From NCBI GenBank assembly GCA_035530875.1, contig DATKUB010000061.1, forward strand, positions 1 to 64,000: a stretch of DNA of 64,000 nucleotides, read 5' to 3'. Source of the stretch: JANXYY01 sp035530875. Lineage in GTDB: Bacteria; Actinomycetota; Actinomycetes; Nanopelagicales; Nanopelagicaceae. Below the pieces are notes generated by a model, which made no database searches, was not told the origin of the DNA, and saw nothing but the letters and a program-made list of their open reading frames with translations. Position 1 is the stretch's first letter. Every line of letters starts with the position of its first letter. A program made the translations under genes and the position numbers. Shown piece by piece: positions 33,720-42,459 of this stretch.

Positions 33720-35093
33720 ATGGAATTTAAGACAATTATCGAGCCTTTCCGAATCCACTCAGTCGAGCCGCTGCACCTATCGACCCCGCAAGAGCGCGAG
33801 AATGCACTCAAAGCCGCTGGCTACAACTTGTTTGGAATTAGAGCCGCTGACGTCATGATCGACCTGCTCACGGACTCGGGAACCGGCGCCATGAGCCGCG
33901 ATCAATGGGCCGCGATCCAACATGGCGATGAGTCCTATGCGGGTTCACCATCGTGGGAGATATTTCGCGATGCGGTGAATTCACTCTTTCCGTTTAAGCA
34001 TGTCATTCCTACCCACCAAGGTCGCGCCGCAGAGAAGATTCTTTTCTCGGTACTTGGCGGTGGCGGGAAATTTATTCCAAATAACACGCACTTCGACACC
34101 ACCCGCGCAAATATTGAATTCACTGGGGCGACCGCAGTTGATTTGGTGATCCCTGAAGGACGCGATCCGCAGAGCCGCCACCCGTTCAAAGGCAATATGG
34201 ACATTGATGCACTTGTTGCCTTCATCGCCGAGCATGGGGCAGTAAATATCCCGGTCGTGATGATCACGGTCACTAACAACTCCGGTGGCGGTCAACCGGT
34301 GTCGCTAGAAAACATTCGACAGGTCAGCGAAATCTGCAAACGGCACGGTCTGCTCTTCTTCATCGACGCCTGCCGCTACGCCGAGAATGCCTGGTTCATC
34401 AGAGAGCGCGAGCCCGGACAAGGGGATCGCGACGTGGCTGACATCGTCCGCGAAATGGCCTCTTATGCAGATGGAATGACGATCAGCGCAAAGAAAGACC
34501 CAATGGGAAATATCGGCGGCTGGCTCGCCATGAACAACGACACAATCGCTCAAGAAGCTCGGAACCTTCTCATCCTCACTGAAGGTTTCCCGACCTATGG
34601 CGGGCTCGCGGGTCGCGACCTAGAAGCCCTGGCAGTCGGAATTGGCGAATCGGTATCCCACGACTACTTGCAGTACCGGATCCGATCCACCGCCTATCTA
34701 GGCGATGCGCTTGCCGCAGGCGGAATACCAGTGGTGCAGCCCATCGGTGGCCACGCGGTATACCTCGATGCCAGAGCCCTGCTCCCCCACATCCCCCCGC
34801 TTGAATACCCCGGGCAATCACTGGCAATCGCGCTCTATCAGATGGGCGGGGTGCGCGGCTGCGAAATCGGGACCGTGATGTTTGGACAGCAACCGGACGG
34901 GAGCGAAAAGGAAGCCGCAATGGATCTGGTTCGCTTGGCCATCCCGAGGCGTACCTACACCCAGAGCCATATCGATTATGTAATCGAAGTCTGCCTTGCC
35001 GTTGGTGAACTTGCCTCGACTCTTCGTGGCTATCAAATCGTCGAACAGCCTAAGGCACTGCGGCATTTCACCGCGCAATTCGCGCCGCTGTAG
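33720..35093 (+). CDS. tnaA: Tryptophanase (L-tryptophan indole-lyase)-like
   Basis: A 457-residue PLP beta-eliminating lyase with IDLLTDSGTGAMS, IPTHQGRAAEK, TVTNNSGGGQPVSLENI and the PLP lysine in TISAKKDPMGNIGG. Tryptophanase and tyrosine phenol-lyase are close, and three positions differ between them. Here HFDTT has Asp, CEIGT has Ile and RHFTA has His, all as in tryptophanase; tyrosine phenol-lyase has Thr, Arg and Phe (compared from memory). The likely products are indole, pyruvate and ammonia. Kynureninase follows on the same strand 44 bp later, so this is a tryptophan-catabolic operon. Confidence 0.87.
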   Translation: MEFKTIIEPFRIHSVEPLHLSTPQERENALKAAGYNLFGIRAADVMIDLLTDSGTGAMSRDQWAAIQHGDESYAGSPSWEIFRDAVNSLFPFKHVIPTHQGRAAEKILFSVLGGGGKFIPNNTHFDTTRANIEFTGATAVDLVIPEGRDPQSRHPFKGNMDIDALVAFIAEHGAVNIPVVMITVTNNSGGGQPVSLENIRQVSEICKRHGLLFFIDACRYAENAWFIREREPGQGDRDVADIVREMASYADGMTISAKKDPMGNIGGWLAMNNDTIAQEARNLLILTEGFPTYGGLAGRDLEALAVGIGESVSHDYLQYRIRSTAYLGDALAAGGIPVVQPIGGHAVYLDARALLPHIPPLEYPGQSLAIALYQMGGVRGCEIGTVMFGQQPDGSEKEAAMDLVRLAIPRRTYTQSHIDYVIEVCLAVGELASTLRGYQIVEQPKALRHFTAQFAPL

Positions 35094-35137
35094 CCAAAGG
35101 CCGTAATAGATACTGACTAGTGGGTAGCCTGTTCTCC

Positions 35138-36364
35138 ATGTTTGAAACAGAAGCTGCCCGCCTTGATGCTGCGGATTCACTAGCCGAGAAGCGCCAACTC
35201 TTTGCGATCCCAGAGGGCATTTCGTACCTGGACGGCAACTCTCTTGGCGCGCTACCCAAATCGGCAATCGTCGCTATCGACGCTGCGGTGCGCGATGAGT
35301 GGGGTGAGGGACTTATACGCTCATGGAATACCGCAGGTTGGGTCGATATCGCCCAACGGGTAGGAAACAAGATCGCTGCCCTAATCGGCGCCGTACCCGA
35401 TTCAGTGGTGGCTTGCGACAGCACTTCGGTAAACCTTTACAAGGCACTACATGCGGCGTGTGGACTTAGGCCGGATAGAAGTGTAATTCTCACGGACGTC
35501 GATAATTTTCCTACCGATCTCTACCTGATTGATTCCGTTGCAAAAGAGCGAGGCTTACGAGTCGTGGCGCTTCCACGAAATGAGATCATTGACGCGATCA
35601 ACCAAGACGTGGCTGTCCTTGAACTAACCCATGTGGATTATCGATCCTCAGCCATGTACGACATGGCTGACATAACCGGAATCGTGCATAGAGCAGGTGC
35701 GCTTACGATCTGGGACTTGGCACACTCGGCCGGAGCCGTCCCCTTGGACGTAACCAATGCCGATGCGGATTTTGCCGTGGGATGCGGTTACAAGTATCTC
35801 AATGGCGGACCTGGGGCCCCTGCCTTCATTTACGTTTCCCAAAGCCTGTCCGGATCAATATCGCAGCCGATTCATGGCTGGCATGGACATGCCCGTCCGT
35901 TTGAATTTTCGCGTTCATATGAACCTGCCGCCGGTGTAGATCGAATGCTGGTTGGCACTCCGCCAGTGTTGTCCATGACCGGGCTGTCGGCCGCTTTGGA
36001 TATATTCCAGGATGTTTCAATGTCCGAATTACGAGCAAAAAGCCTTGGCCTTTCAACGTTTTTTTATCAGTTGGCCGAGGAGCACTTAGTGACGCGGGGC
36101 CTCGGCATCGTTTCCGAGCGAGATAGCAACAAGCGTGGCAGTCACGTTGCTCTCTCCCATTCGAACGGTTACTCGATCATACGAGCCTTGATTGAACGAG
36201 GAGTCGTTGGCGATTTCCGACGGCCAGACATACTGCGATTCGGTTTTGCTCCGCTCTACAACACCTATGCCGACGTCGCCCGCTTAGTGAGCGAAGCCAT
36301 CGACATAATAGATACGAAATATTACCTAGCCGAAAGATTCACTACTGAATCCGCCGTTGTCTAG
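35138..36364 (+). CDS. kynU: Kynureninase
   Basis: A 408-residue PLP hydrolase that splits kynurenine to anthranilate and alanine. YLDGNSLGALPK, DNFPTDLYL, VLELTHVDYRSSAMYDM, IWDLAHSAGAVP and the PLP lysine in GCGYKYLNGGPGAPAF are diagnostic, and HGWHGHARPFEF is typical near the substrate. The ATG at 35138 is chosen; a GTG at 35120 would add six residues. It lies downstream of tryptophanase and ends 4 bp into the convergent formamidase gene. Confidence 0.96.
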   Translation: MFETEAARLDAADSLAEKRQLFAIPEGISYLDGNSLGALPKSAIVAIDAAVRDEWGEGLIRSWNTAGWVDIAQRVGNKIAALIGAVPDSVVACDSTSVNLYKALHAACGLRPDRSVILTDVDNFPTDLYLIDSVAKERGLRVVALPRNEIIDAINQDVAVLELTHVDYRSSAMYDMADITGIVHRAGALTIWDLAHSAGAVPLDVTNADADFAVGCGYKYLNGGPGAPAFIYVSQSLSGSISQPIHGWHGHARPFEFSRSYEPAAGVDRMLVGTPPVLSMTGLSAALDIFQDVSMSELRAKSLGLSTFFYQLAEEHLVTRGLGIVSERDSNKRGSHVALSHSNGYSIIRALIERGVVGDFRRPDILRFGFAPLYNTYADVARLVSEAIDIIDTKYYLAERFTTESAVV

Positions 36365-37176
36365 CGATCGGCAAGCCGGAGAAAACTGCTCACGTGTTCG
36401 CCAGTCAAAATAATGTCAAAGTGATCAAGCCCCTCTTTGGTTACCAAATTTACCGAAGCGCCACTATCAACTAGGTAGTCGAAAGCGGCCTTAGCTTGTG
36501 CCTGGAATGAGGGCGATTCGTCGCCGCCAACGAGAACTTCCACGTCATATGAGAATGTGCTCTCGGTGAAAATGGGCGAAAGTTTCAAAGCTCTTTCATC
36601 ATCGAGAGCCAGCGGCCCATTGATCGAAGTTGATACCAGCGGGCGCAAATCAAAAATACCTGATACCAGAACCAGACCATCAACTTCGATCCGGTTGGCA
36701 ACGGCTAAGGCTAAGTGGGCACCCGCGGAATGTCCGCCGAGAATTATTCGCGTGCCTGGATTGTGTCCGCGAAGCCACAGTAAAGCTGCGATGCAGTCGT
36801 CGATCATCTCAGGGATAGACGCCTCGGGTGCCAGGTTGTATTCGATGGCGGCAAATCCGAATTCCCGAATCGCCAAGTCTCCGGCGCCAAGAAATGCCTC
36901 ATCGATCGACGAATCCTGCCAGTACCCACCATGAATCCAGGCGAAGATTGCATCACGCGAAGTTGGGGGCGACCACGCGACAATATTGCGAGCCGTTGAA
37001 CCGTAGTGATCCGTGTGAAGATTACTGCCAAGTATGGCTTTGGCCTTCTCGCCGGCTTCCAGAAAATCTGGGACGCACTCAAGATAGGAACGCTTTGCCC
37101 ACTCGCTCGGCGAATATTCGTGCTCTAGTGTCGACGCGGACCAATTTCGCCATGCCGGGCTCAGATATTCGCGCAC
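36361..37176 (-). CDS. Kynurenine formamidase-like alpha/beta hydrolase
   Basis: A 271-residue hydrolase of the eukaryotic-type (BNA7-like) arylformamidase group. FAWIHGGYWQDSS is the oxyanion HGGYW motif, LGGHSAGAHLALAVA the nucleophile, and GLDHFDII the His. The start ARNIVAWSP and EYNLAPEASIPEM also fit. It would hydrolyse N-formylkynurenine to kynurenine plus formate. It meets kynureninase end to end and follows livF by 9 bp on the minus strand, so it is probably cotranscribed with the ABC transporter genes. Confidence 0.85.
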   Translation of the reverse strand: MREYLSPAWRNWSASTLEHEYSPSEWAKRSYLECVPDFLEAGEKAKAILGSNLHTDHYGSTARNIVAWSPPTSRDAIFAWIHGGYWQDSSIDEAFLGAGDLAIREFGFAAIEYNLAPEASIPEMIDDCIAALLWLRGHNPGTRIILGGHSAGAHLALAVANRIEVDGLVLVSGIFDLRPLVSTSINGPLALDDERALKLSPIFTESTFSYDVEVLVGGDESPSFQAQAKAAFDYLVDSGASVNLVTKEGLDHFDIILTGEHVSSFLRLADR

Positions 37177-37185
37177 AGCCCCGGC

Positions 37186-37902
37186 TCAGGCTCCGATGCC
37201 GAGGTAGGCGCGCCTAACCGCTTCGTCGGTCAGCAATTCCTTGGACGGCGCACTTTTGACAACTGTTCCGGTCTCCAGAACATAGGCACGTTCCGATCGG
37301 AGGAGCGCTTGTTGGGCATTCTGCTCGACAAGAACAACGGTGATTCCGTCCTGATTGATCTTTGTGATGATGTCAAAAATCTGCGCCACAATCATCGGAG
37401 CTAACCCCATTGATGGCTCGTCAAGGAGGAGCAGGGTTGGCCTAGACATCAGGGCTCTCCCGATGGCGACCATCTGCTGCTCGCCGCCAGAGAGAGTTCC
37501 AGCCGACTGGAATGCACGTTCCTTCACTCTGGGAAAAAGTTCGTAAACCTTGTCCAGATCTTCTTCCATTTCTTTCCGGCTGTGCTTTCGGTGATATTTG
37601 CCCATTTCGAGGTTTTCAAGGACGGTCATTCCGGGAAAAATCCCGCGACCTTCGGGCACTTGGCAAATTCCGAGATTGACTCGCGCGTAAGGCGCCACCG
37701 TCGCAACATCGACCGTGCCGAAATGAATGCTGCCAGAAGTGGGCTTGAGTAGACCGCTGATTGTCTTCAGGGTAGTTGTCTTGCCCGCCCCGTTACCGCC
37801 GATGATCGCAACGATCTCGCCTTGACCTACTTCAAAGGAGATACCACGAAGGGCCTCAATTTTGCCGTAGTGAACATGAAGATCTTTGACCTCAAGAAGC
37901 AT
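37186..37902 (-). CDS. livF: Liv-type ABC transporter ATP-binding protein LivF
   Basis: A 238-residue ATPase: Walker A GGNGAGKTT, signature LSGGEQQM, Walker B LLLLDEPSMGLAP and H-loop region VVLVEQNAQQ, as in LivF. It drives uptake with LivG through the LivHM channel. It overlaps livG by 11 bp. The gene order livJ-livH-livM-livG-livF is the classic branched-chain amino acid set, but the substrate can be other amino acids or aromatic compounds. Confidence 0.95.
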   Translation of the reverse strand: MLLEVKDLHVHYGKIEALRGISFEVGQGEIVAIIGGNGAGKTTTLKTISGLLKPTSGSIHFGTVDVATVAPYARVNLGICQVPEGRGIFPGMTVLENLEMGKYHRKHSRKEMEEDLDKVYELFPRVKERAFQSAGTLSGGEQQMVAIGRALMSRPTLLLLDEPSMGLAPMIVAQIFDIITKINQDGITVVLVEQNAQQALLRSERAYVLETGTVVKSAPSKELLTDEAVRRAYLGIGA

Positions 37903-38674
37903 CGGCCGGCGCTCCTAAGTAGGCCGCGATAACCCGCGGATCTTGTTGAATTTCGCTAGGAATGGCATCGGCGATCTTGGTGCCGAAGTCCAGAACCATT
38001 ACTCGGTCTGAGATGCCCATGATCAGGCTCATATCGTGCTCGATAAGGAGGACGGTAAAGCCGCGATCGCGAATGTTCTTGATCTGTTCGGCGAGAATCT
38101 CTTTTTCAACCGGGTTAAATCCGGCCGCAGGTTCGTCAAGTAAGAGAACTTCAGGATTGGTTGCCAGAGCTCGGCAGATTTCAAGGCGACGCTGATCTCC
38201 GTAAGGCAATCCCTTAGCCAGCAAGTGTGCCTGGTTTGATAGGCCCATAAAGTCCATTAGCTCGCTAGCCCGTTCATGCGCTTCACGCTCTTCGCGACGC
38301 TTACGCGGCAGGGTCAAGATTGCTCCCGGTACGGATGATTTCGAATGGGCGTCGGCGCCAACCAGAACGTTTTCCAGGGCCGTCATTTCAGCGAAAAGTC
38401 GAATGTTCTGGAAGGTGCGGGCAAGACCAGTTCGCGTTATCTCAGAACGCTTCATGCCAAGAAGGCTCGTCCCCTTGAAGCGGACATCTCCCTCGGTTGG
38501 CTGGTAGACCCCGGTGACAATATTAAAAACCGTTGTCTTGCCGGCTCCGTTGGGGCCAATCAGGGCCGCGATCTCGCCCTTATGTACCGAGATATCAACA
38601 TTGCTTAGCGCCGTTACTCCGCCAAAGCGCATGGTTACGTTGGCGAATTCGAGTAGAACTGAATCATTTGCCAT
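37892..38674 (-). CDS. livG: Liv-type ABC transporter ATP-binding protein LivG
   Basis: A 260-residue ATPase with Walker A GPNGAGKTT, signature-region LPYGDQRRLEICRALA, Walker B VLLLDEPAAGFNP and H-loop LLIEHDMSLIMGISDRV. The degenerate signature (YGDQRRLE for LSGGQ) is normal for LivG. Pairs with LivF. Overlaps livM and livF by 11 bp each, typical tight operon coupling. Confidence 0.95.
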   Translation of the reverse strand: MANDSVLLEFANVTMRFGGVTALSNVDISVHKGEIAALIGPNGAGKTTVFNIVTGVYQPTEGDVRFKGTSLLGMKRSEITRTGLARTFQNIRLFAEMTALENVLVGADAHSKSSVPGAILTLPRKRREEREAHERASELMDFMGLSNQAHLLAKGLPYGDQRRLEICRALATNPEVLLLDEPAAGFNPVEKEILAEQIKNIRDRGFTVLLIEHDMSLIMGISDRVMVLDFGTKIADAIPSEIQQDPRVIAAYLGAPADAS

Positions 38675-39689
38675 CAGTAGCCACCTGCCCCCTGACGCGC
38701 CTTGGGAGCAACCCTTGTGGGCGAAGGTTCATCATGATTACCAGCGCCGCGCCAAACATGAGAACTCGGTATTCGCTAAAGCCTCGAAGCCGCTCTGGAA
38801 TATAGGAAATAGCCAGCGCACCAAGCACCACTCCCGGAATGTTTCCGCTGCCACCGAGAACCACGATCGCCAAAAACATCACTGAGAGGGTCAATGGGAA
38901 ATTATCTGGCGAAATAAATCCGACCTTGCTGGCGAAAAGAACCCCGCCCATACCGCCAATCCCGGCACCGATGCTAAACGCCCATAGTTTGAACTTGAGC
39001 GTCTGAACACCCATCAACTCAGCTGCATCTTCGTCTTCCCGAATCGCTTCCCAAGCGCGACCGACGCGGGAACGGTCAATCCGCTTCAGCAGCCAGATCA
39101 CCAGAATGATCAGAGCCAGCAGCAACCAGTAGAAGGGCTTGGGATTGAGAATATCTTCAAAACTGAGCGGGCCAATAGCCGATGGCCAAGGGATATTAGA
39201 GACGCCACGGTTAGCACCAAGCCAATCGACATTCACGGCGGTTATTCGGATGATCTCCCCAAAACCCAGAGTGACTATGGCAAGGTAATCGCCTCGAAGT
39301 CTAAGGGTGGGCAGTCCGAGGATCGCTCCCGCACTCATGGCTACTAGCACTCCGATGGGCAGAATCAGCCAGAAACTCCAGTGCAGCAAGGTGCCTAACT
39401 GCGCCATGGTGTAGCCGCCGATGGCAAAGAAGGCAACGTAGCCAAGGTCCAGGAGCCCGGCCTTGCCAACTACAACATTGAGCCCGATCCCCATCAGGAC
39501 GTACAGACCGATTTTGTCAAAAAGTAGGGAAGGGAAATCAGTATCTGGTGTGTTGAGAATTGGAATCTGAACCATTGGCAGAACCACTAAACCTGCGATC
39601 AAAGTTACGGTCAGGAATCCGCGAGCAGTTTTCGGCAGCGCCCGCCAGCGATCGCCAATTGCATCAGTGGCTGAAGATAAGTATTTCAT
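38664..39689 (-). CDS. livM: Liv-type ABC transporter permease LivM
   Basis: A 341-residue inner-membrane permease with about nine or ten hydrophobic segments. GLNVVVGKAGLLDLGYVAFFAIGGY and GAILGLPTLRLRGDYLAIVTLGFGEIIRI are LivM signatures; the EAA-like loop is RVGRAWEAIREDEDAAELMGVQ. The start at 39689 overlaps the livH stop, so the in-frame ATG further upstream is rejected. Confidence 0.95.
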   Translation of the reverse strand: MKYLSSATDAIGDRWRALPKTARGFLTVTLIAGLVVLPMVQIPILNTPDTDFPSLLFDKIGLYVLMGIGLNVVVGKAGLLDLGYVAFFAIGGYTMAQLGTLLHWSFWLILPIGVLVAMSAGAILGLPTLRLRGDYLAIVTLGFGEIIRITAVNVDWLGANRGVSNIPWPSAIGPLSFEDILNPKPFYWLLLALIILVIWLLKRIDRSRVGRAWEAIREDEDAAELMGVQTLKFKLWAFSIGAGIGGMGGVLFASKVGFISPDNFPLTLSVMFLAIVVLGGSGNIPGVVLGALAISYIPERLRGFSEYRVLMFGAALVIMMNLRPQGLLPRRVRGQVATDGK

Positions 39690-39691
39690 GT

Positions 39692-40642
39692 CTAGGCCCT
39701 CGCCTTCTGCATCGTCTCGCCGAGCAGACCAGATGGCCGGAACATGAGGACAAGAACCAAGATCACAAAGGCGACCACGTCTTTCCACGATCCACCAAAG
39801 ACGGCAGCGCCGTACGACTCCACCACACCAAGCACCAGGCCACCAAGCAATGCTCCCCGAAGATTTCCAATGCCGCCTAGCACCGCGGCGGTAAATGCCT
39901 TGATGCCCAGAACGACTCCGATACTGAAGCGAGTTTGCTCAAAATAGACTTCGTTAAGTGAACCGGCAAAGCCTGCCATGAGACCGCCAATGAGGAAGGT
40001 CAGGGTAACGACCCGGTCGATGTTCACACCCATCAAGATTGACGTATTTTCATTCTGAGCTACCGCACGAATACCGCGACCAAGACGAGTCAGCGAGACG
40101 AACCGCTCAAGGGCGATCATCATAATTATCGCCGAAACCAGAATCAGAATCTTGTCCGACCTAATCTCGGCGCCGAATACGGTAAAAAGGACGTCCTTTT
40201 TTAGAAAGCGCGGAAAAGTCTCATAGTTCCGGCCACGCCAGAGAGCTACCGCCTCTTGCAGGAAGAGCGAAGTGCCAATTGCACTAATAAGGACAGTTAG
40301 CCGCCCTGCTCCCCGTTTTCGCAGGCGACGATAGGCGATTCGCTCGATGAGCACTGCGGTAACGCCAGAGACAATCATTGCCACGATTGTGACTAAAAGT
40401 AGCGTGCCTACTAGTGATAAACCCGTGCGCGGCTTGCTGGATGCATTTAGGCCAATTGCCTGAGCAGAAAGGAGCGCACCGTAAGTGCCGACCATAAAGA
40501 TTTCAGAGTGCGCGAAGTTAATGAGGCGAAGAACGCCATATACGAGGGTGTAGCCAAGAGCGACGAGCGCATAGATAGCACCAAGGACAAGTCCGTCGAA
40601 AGTTAGGGCGCCGAACTGACTAGTCAGCGTTGAAAAGTTCAA
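39692..40642 (-). CDS. livH: Liv-type ABC transporter permease LivH
   Basis: A 316-residue permease with about eight hydrophobic segments. DGLVLGAIYALVALGYTLVYGVLRLINFAHSEI is a LivH hallmark; GRGIRAVAQNENTSILMGVN is the ATPase-contact loop. The start codon is TTG at 40642, with AAGGAGG 5 nt before it. A long hairpin lies between this gene and livJ upstream. Confidence 0.95.
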   Translation of the reverse strand: MNFSTLTSQFGALTFDGLVLGAIYALVALGYTLVYGVLRLINFAHSEIFMVGTYGALLSAQAIGLNASSKPRTGLSLVGTLLLVTIVAMIVSGVTAVLIERIAYRRLRKRGAGRLTVLISAIGTSLFLQEAVALWRGRNYETFPRFLKKDVLFTVFGAEIRSDKILILVSAIIMMIALERFVSLTRLGRGIRAVAQNENTSILMGVNIDRVVTLTFLIGGLMAGFAGSLNEVYFEQTRFSIGVVLGIKAFTAAVLGGIGNLRGALLGGLVLGVVESYGAAVFGGSWKDVVAFVILVLVLMFRPSGLLGETMQKARA

Positions 40643-40699
40643 GGAACCTCCTTGGGCCAGGATCTGACCCTGCGTATTTGGAAACTAACGACTTCTTAT

Positions 40700-40741
40700 C
40701 AATTGGAGAGGGGGCGCTTTTAGGCGCCCCCTCTCCAATTG
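40700..40741. terminator. Long perfect hairpin between livJ and livH
   Basis: An 18-bp perfect stem (arm starting CAATTGGAGAGG) with a 6-nt loop lies 15 bp after livJ. No long T run follows on the minus strand. It likely acts as a partial terminator or as a block to mRNA decay, keeping the binding protein more abundant than the permeases. Confidence 0.8.
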
Positions 40742-40755
40742 AGCCAACCTTGGAA

Positions 40756-41907
40756 TTACTTAATTAGTGAAGCGGTATTCGTGCCGTTCTTGTAGACGTA
40801 CGCAAAGATCGCTCCGCCGGCAATTTCACCAGTCTTCGTGAACTTCAAAGTCTTGGTAATACCAGTCCAAGACTTCTTGGAGATGTACTTGTTGATCGCT
40901 GCGCGGCTGACTTTGCCATGCTGGATTGCGGCCAGAAGGAAGTTCGCTGCGTCGTATGCCTCAGGTGAATAAGTACCGTCAGCAACGCCAAAGCGAGTCT
41001 TGTAGGCAGCCTTGAAAGCCTTACCGGTCTTCGTGGTGTCAATCGGGGCACAAGCACAAGTTACGACAGAGCCATCAGTTGCCGAACCACCGGCAGTAAC
41101 GAACCCAGCATCAAGGGTGCCATCGCCAGACATGAAGGCAGCCTTAACGCCCGAGTCTCTGAGTTGCTTAACCAGACGGCCTGCGTCTGAGTAGTAACCG
41201 CCGTAGAAGACAGCCGTTGCGCCACCAGCCTTAATTTGGCTAACGGTGCTGCTGAAGTCTGGAGACTTTGGGTCAAGGGACGTGCGGGTGACTACCAGTG
41301 ACGAACCAAGGCTTGCGGCCACAACATCGGCCAAGCCCTTGCCGTATTCAGAGGCATCGTCGATGACGGCAACCTTTGTCGCCTTCAAAGTGTTCTTGAT
41401 GTATTTGGCGCCCTGTGAGCCCTGGATCGCATCAGTACCAAGAGCACGGTGGAAGACTTTCCAACCCTGCTTTGAAAGGTCTGGGTTGGTCGCCGATGGT
41501 GTGATCGTTGGCAGGCCACCACGTTGGAAGATTGGGTCGGCAGCCTTTGACTCGCCAGAGAACGCTGGCCCGACCAGGCCGACCAGGCACTTGTTCTTAA
41601 TCGCTTGCTGCGCCAATGCAGGTGCCTGAGCTGGATCGCCCTGGCTGTCGAAACTGACAAAACCAACATTTACCTTGTGGGCCTTGAGGCCATACTGGGC
41701 CACTGCAAGTTCTGCGCCCTGCGAAATATTCTTGCCAAGGTTTCCGTAATCTCCAGTAAGGGCACCAAAGAAACCTATGGTTAAGTTCTTGCAGCCGTTT
41801 GGAAGTTTGACCTTCGCCTGGGCTGGCGCGCTGATCGCAACGAGGCTGCCGAGCGCAAGGGCGCCTGCAGCAACGATGCCGACCGTGGAACGGATCGAGA
41901 TCTTCAA
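40756..41907 (-). CDS. livJ: Liv-type ABC transporter substrate-binding protein
   Basis: A 383-residue periplasmic-binding-fold protein. The Sec signal ends in SAPAQAK, with no lipobox cysteine, so it may be released or held by charge rather than lipid. LTIGFFGALTGDYGNLGKNI, GAELAVAQYG and GLVGPAFSGESKAADPIF are LivJ/LivK family blocks. It starts at TTG behind AGGGAG. It gives the specificity of the LivHMGF system; the downstream formamidase hints at tryptophan or kynurenine as ligand, which is only inference. Confidence 0.93.
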   Translation of the reverse strand: MKISIRSTVGIVAAGALALGSLVAISAPAQAKVKLPNGCKNLTIGFFGALTGDYGNLGKNISQGAELAVAQYGLKAHKVNVGFVSFDSQGDPAQAPALAQQAIKNKCLVGLVGPAFSGESKAADPIFQRGGLPTITPSATNPDLSKQGWKVFHRALGTDAIQGSQGAKYIKNTLKATKVAVIDDASEYGKGLADVVAASLGSSLVVTRTSLDPKSPDFSSTVSQIKAGGATAVFYGGYYSDAGRLVKQLRDSGVKAAFMSGDGTLDAGFVTAGGSATDGSVVTCACAPIDTTKTGKAFKAAYKTRFGVADGTYSPEAYDAANFLLAAIQHGKVSRAAINKYISKKSWTGITKTLKFTKTGEIAGGAIFAYVYKNGTNTASLIK

Positions 41908-42096
41908 AATTACTCCCTAAAGATGATGTGGGTCGAGATCGGGAGTGATCAGCATAGGGCGAGTGTTTCAATGTGGCAAAAATCACTATTCTTAAATGGC
42001 GACAGTTGCAATCAGCGCAACTGTGAACCCAGGTAAACCGTTGTGATCAGCGAAAATGTAAACTCTCACGCCACCCGATGTGCAACGAATTGAAAC

Positions 42097-42459
42097 TTAT
42101 TTAACCGGAAATGCGTCCGGTTTCTGCAGATCGATGAAGTCTAACCGAGCATTTTGCTTGTCCGGATCCTGGACACATCCGGCCTTTTCACTAGCCACAA
42201 ACGCGGCAAATGTTTTTGCGGCCGTTAGCCATACGTAGTACTCAGGGCACTGAGATCTGCGGTCTGCCTCAACTTGTGTATGACAGACGCCGCGATTGGC
42301 GATTGCTGCAGCGGCTGTGGCAGCAGCGCCTTGAAGTCGATCAAACTCTTTCCCAAATGCGGTGCAATCGAGTATCGGTTTTGCGCATCCGGTAAGTAAG
42401 AGCGAAGCCAGGGCCGATCCCGATACGAGTAACGAAAATCTGCCCTTTCGAACGTCCAC
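42097..42459 (-). CDS. Small lipoprotein
   Basis: A 120-residue exported protein with a lipobox, LLLTGC, at residues 21-26 (Cys26 lipid site). The mature part is alanine-rich and has several cysteines (LDCTAF, GVCHTQ, SQCPEYY, AGCVQD). Its GTG start follows the formate dehydrogenase stop with no gap (TGAGTG), so the two are coupled. No family is recognised. It occupies the place where some operons have the small FdsD subunit but does not resemble it and is exported. Confidence 0.75.
   Translation of the reverse strand: MDVRKGRFSLLVSGSALASLLLTGCAKPILDCTAFGKEFDRLQGAAATAAAAIANRGVCHTQVEADRRSQCPEYYVWLTAAKTFAAFVASEKAGCVQDPDKQNARLDFIDLQKPDAFPVK

Noticed and set aside
33720..35093. Tyrosine phenol-lyase
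   Set aside because: Three residues that separate the two enzymes are Asp, Ile and His, as in tryptophanase.
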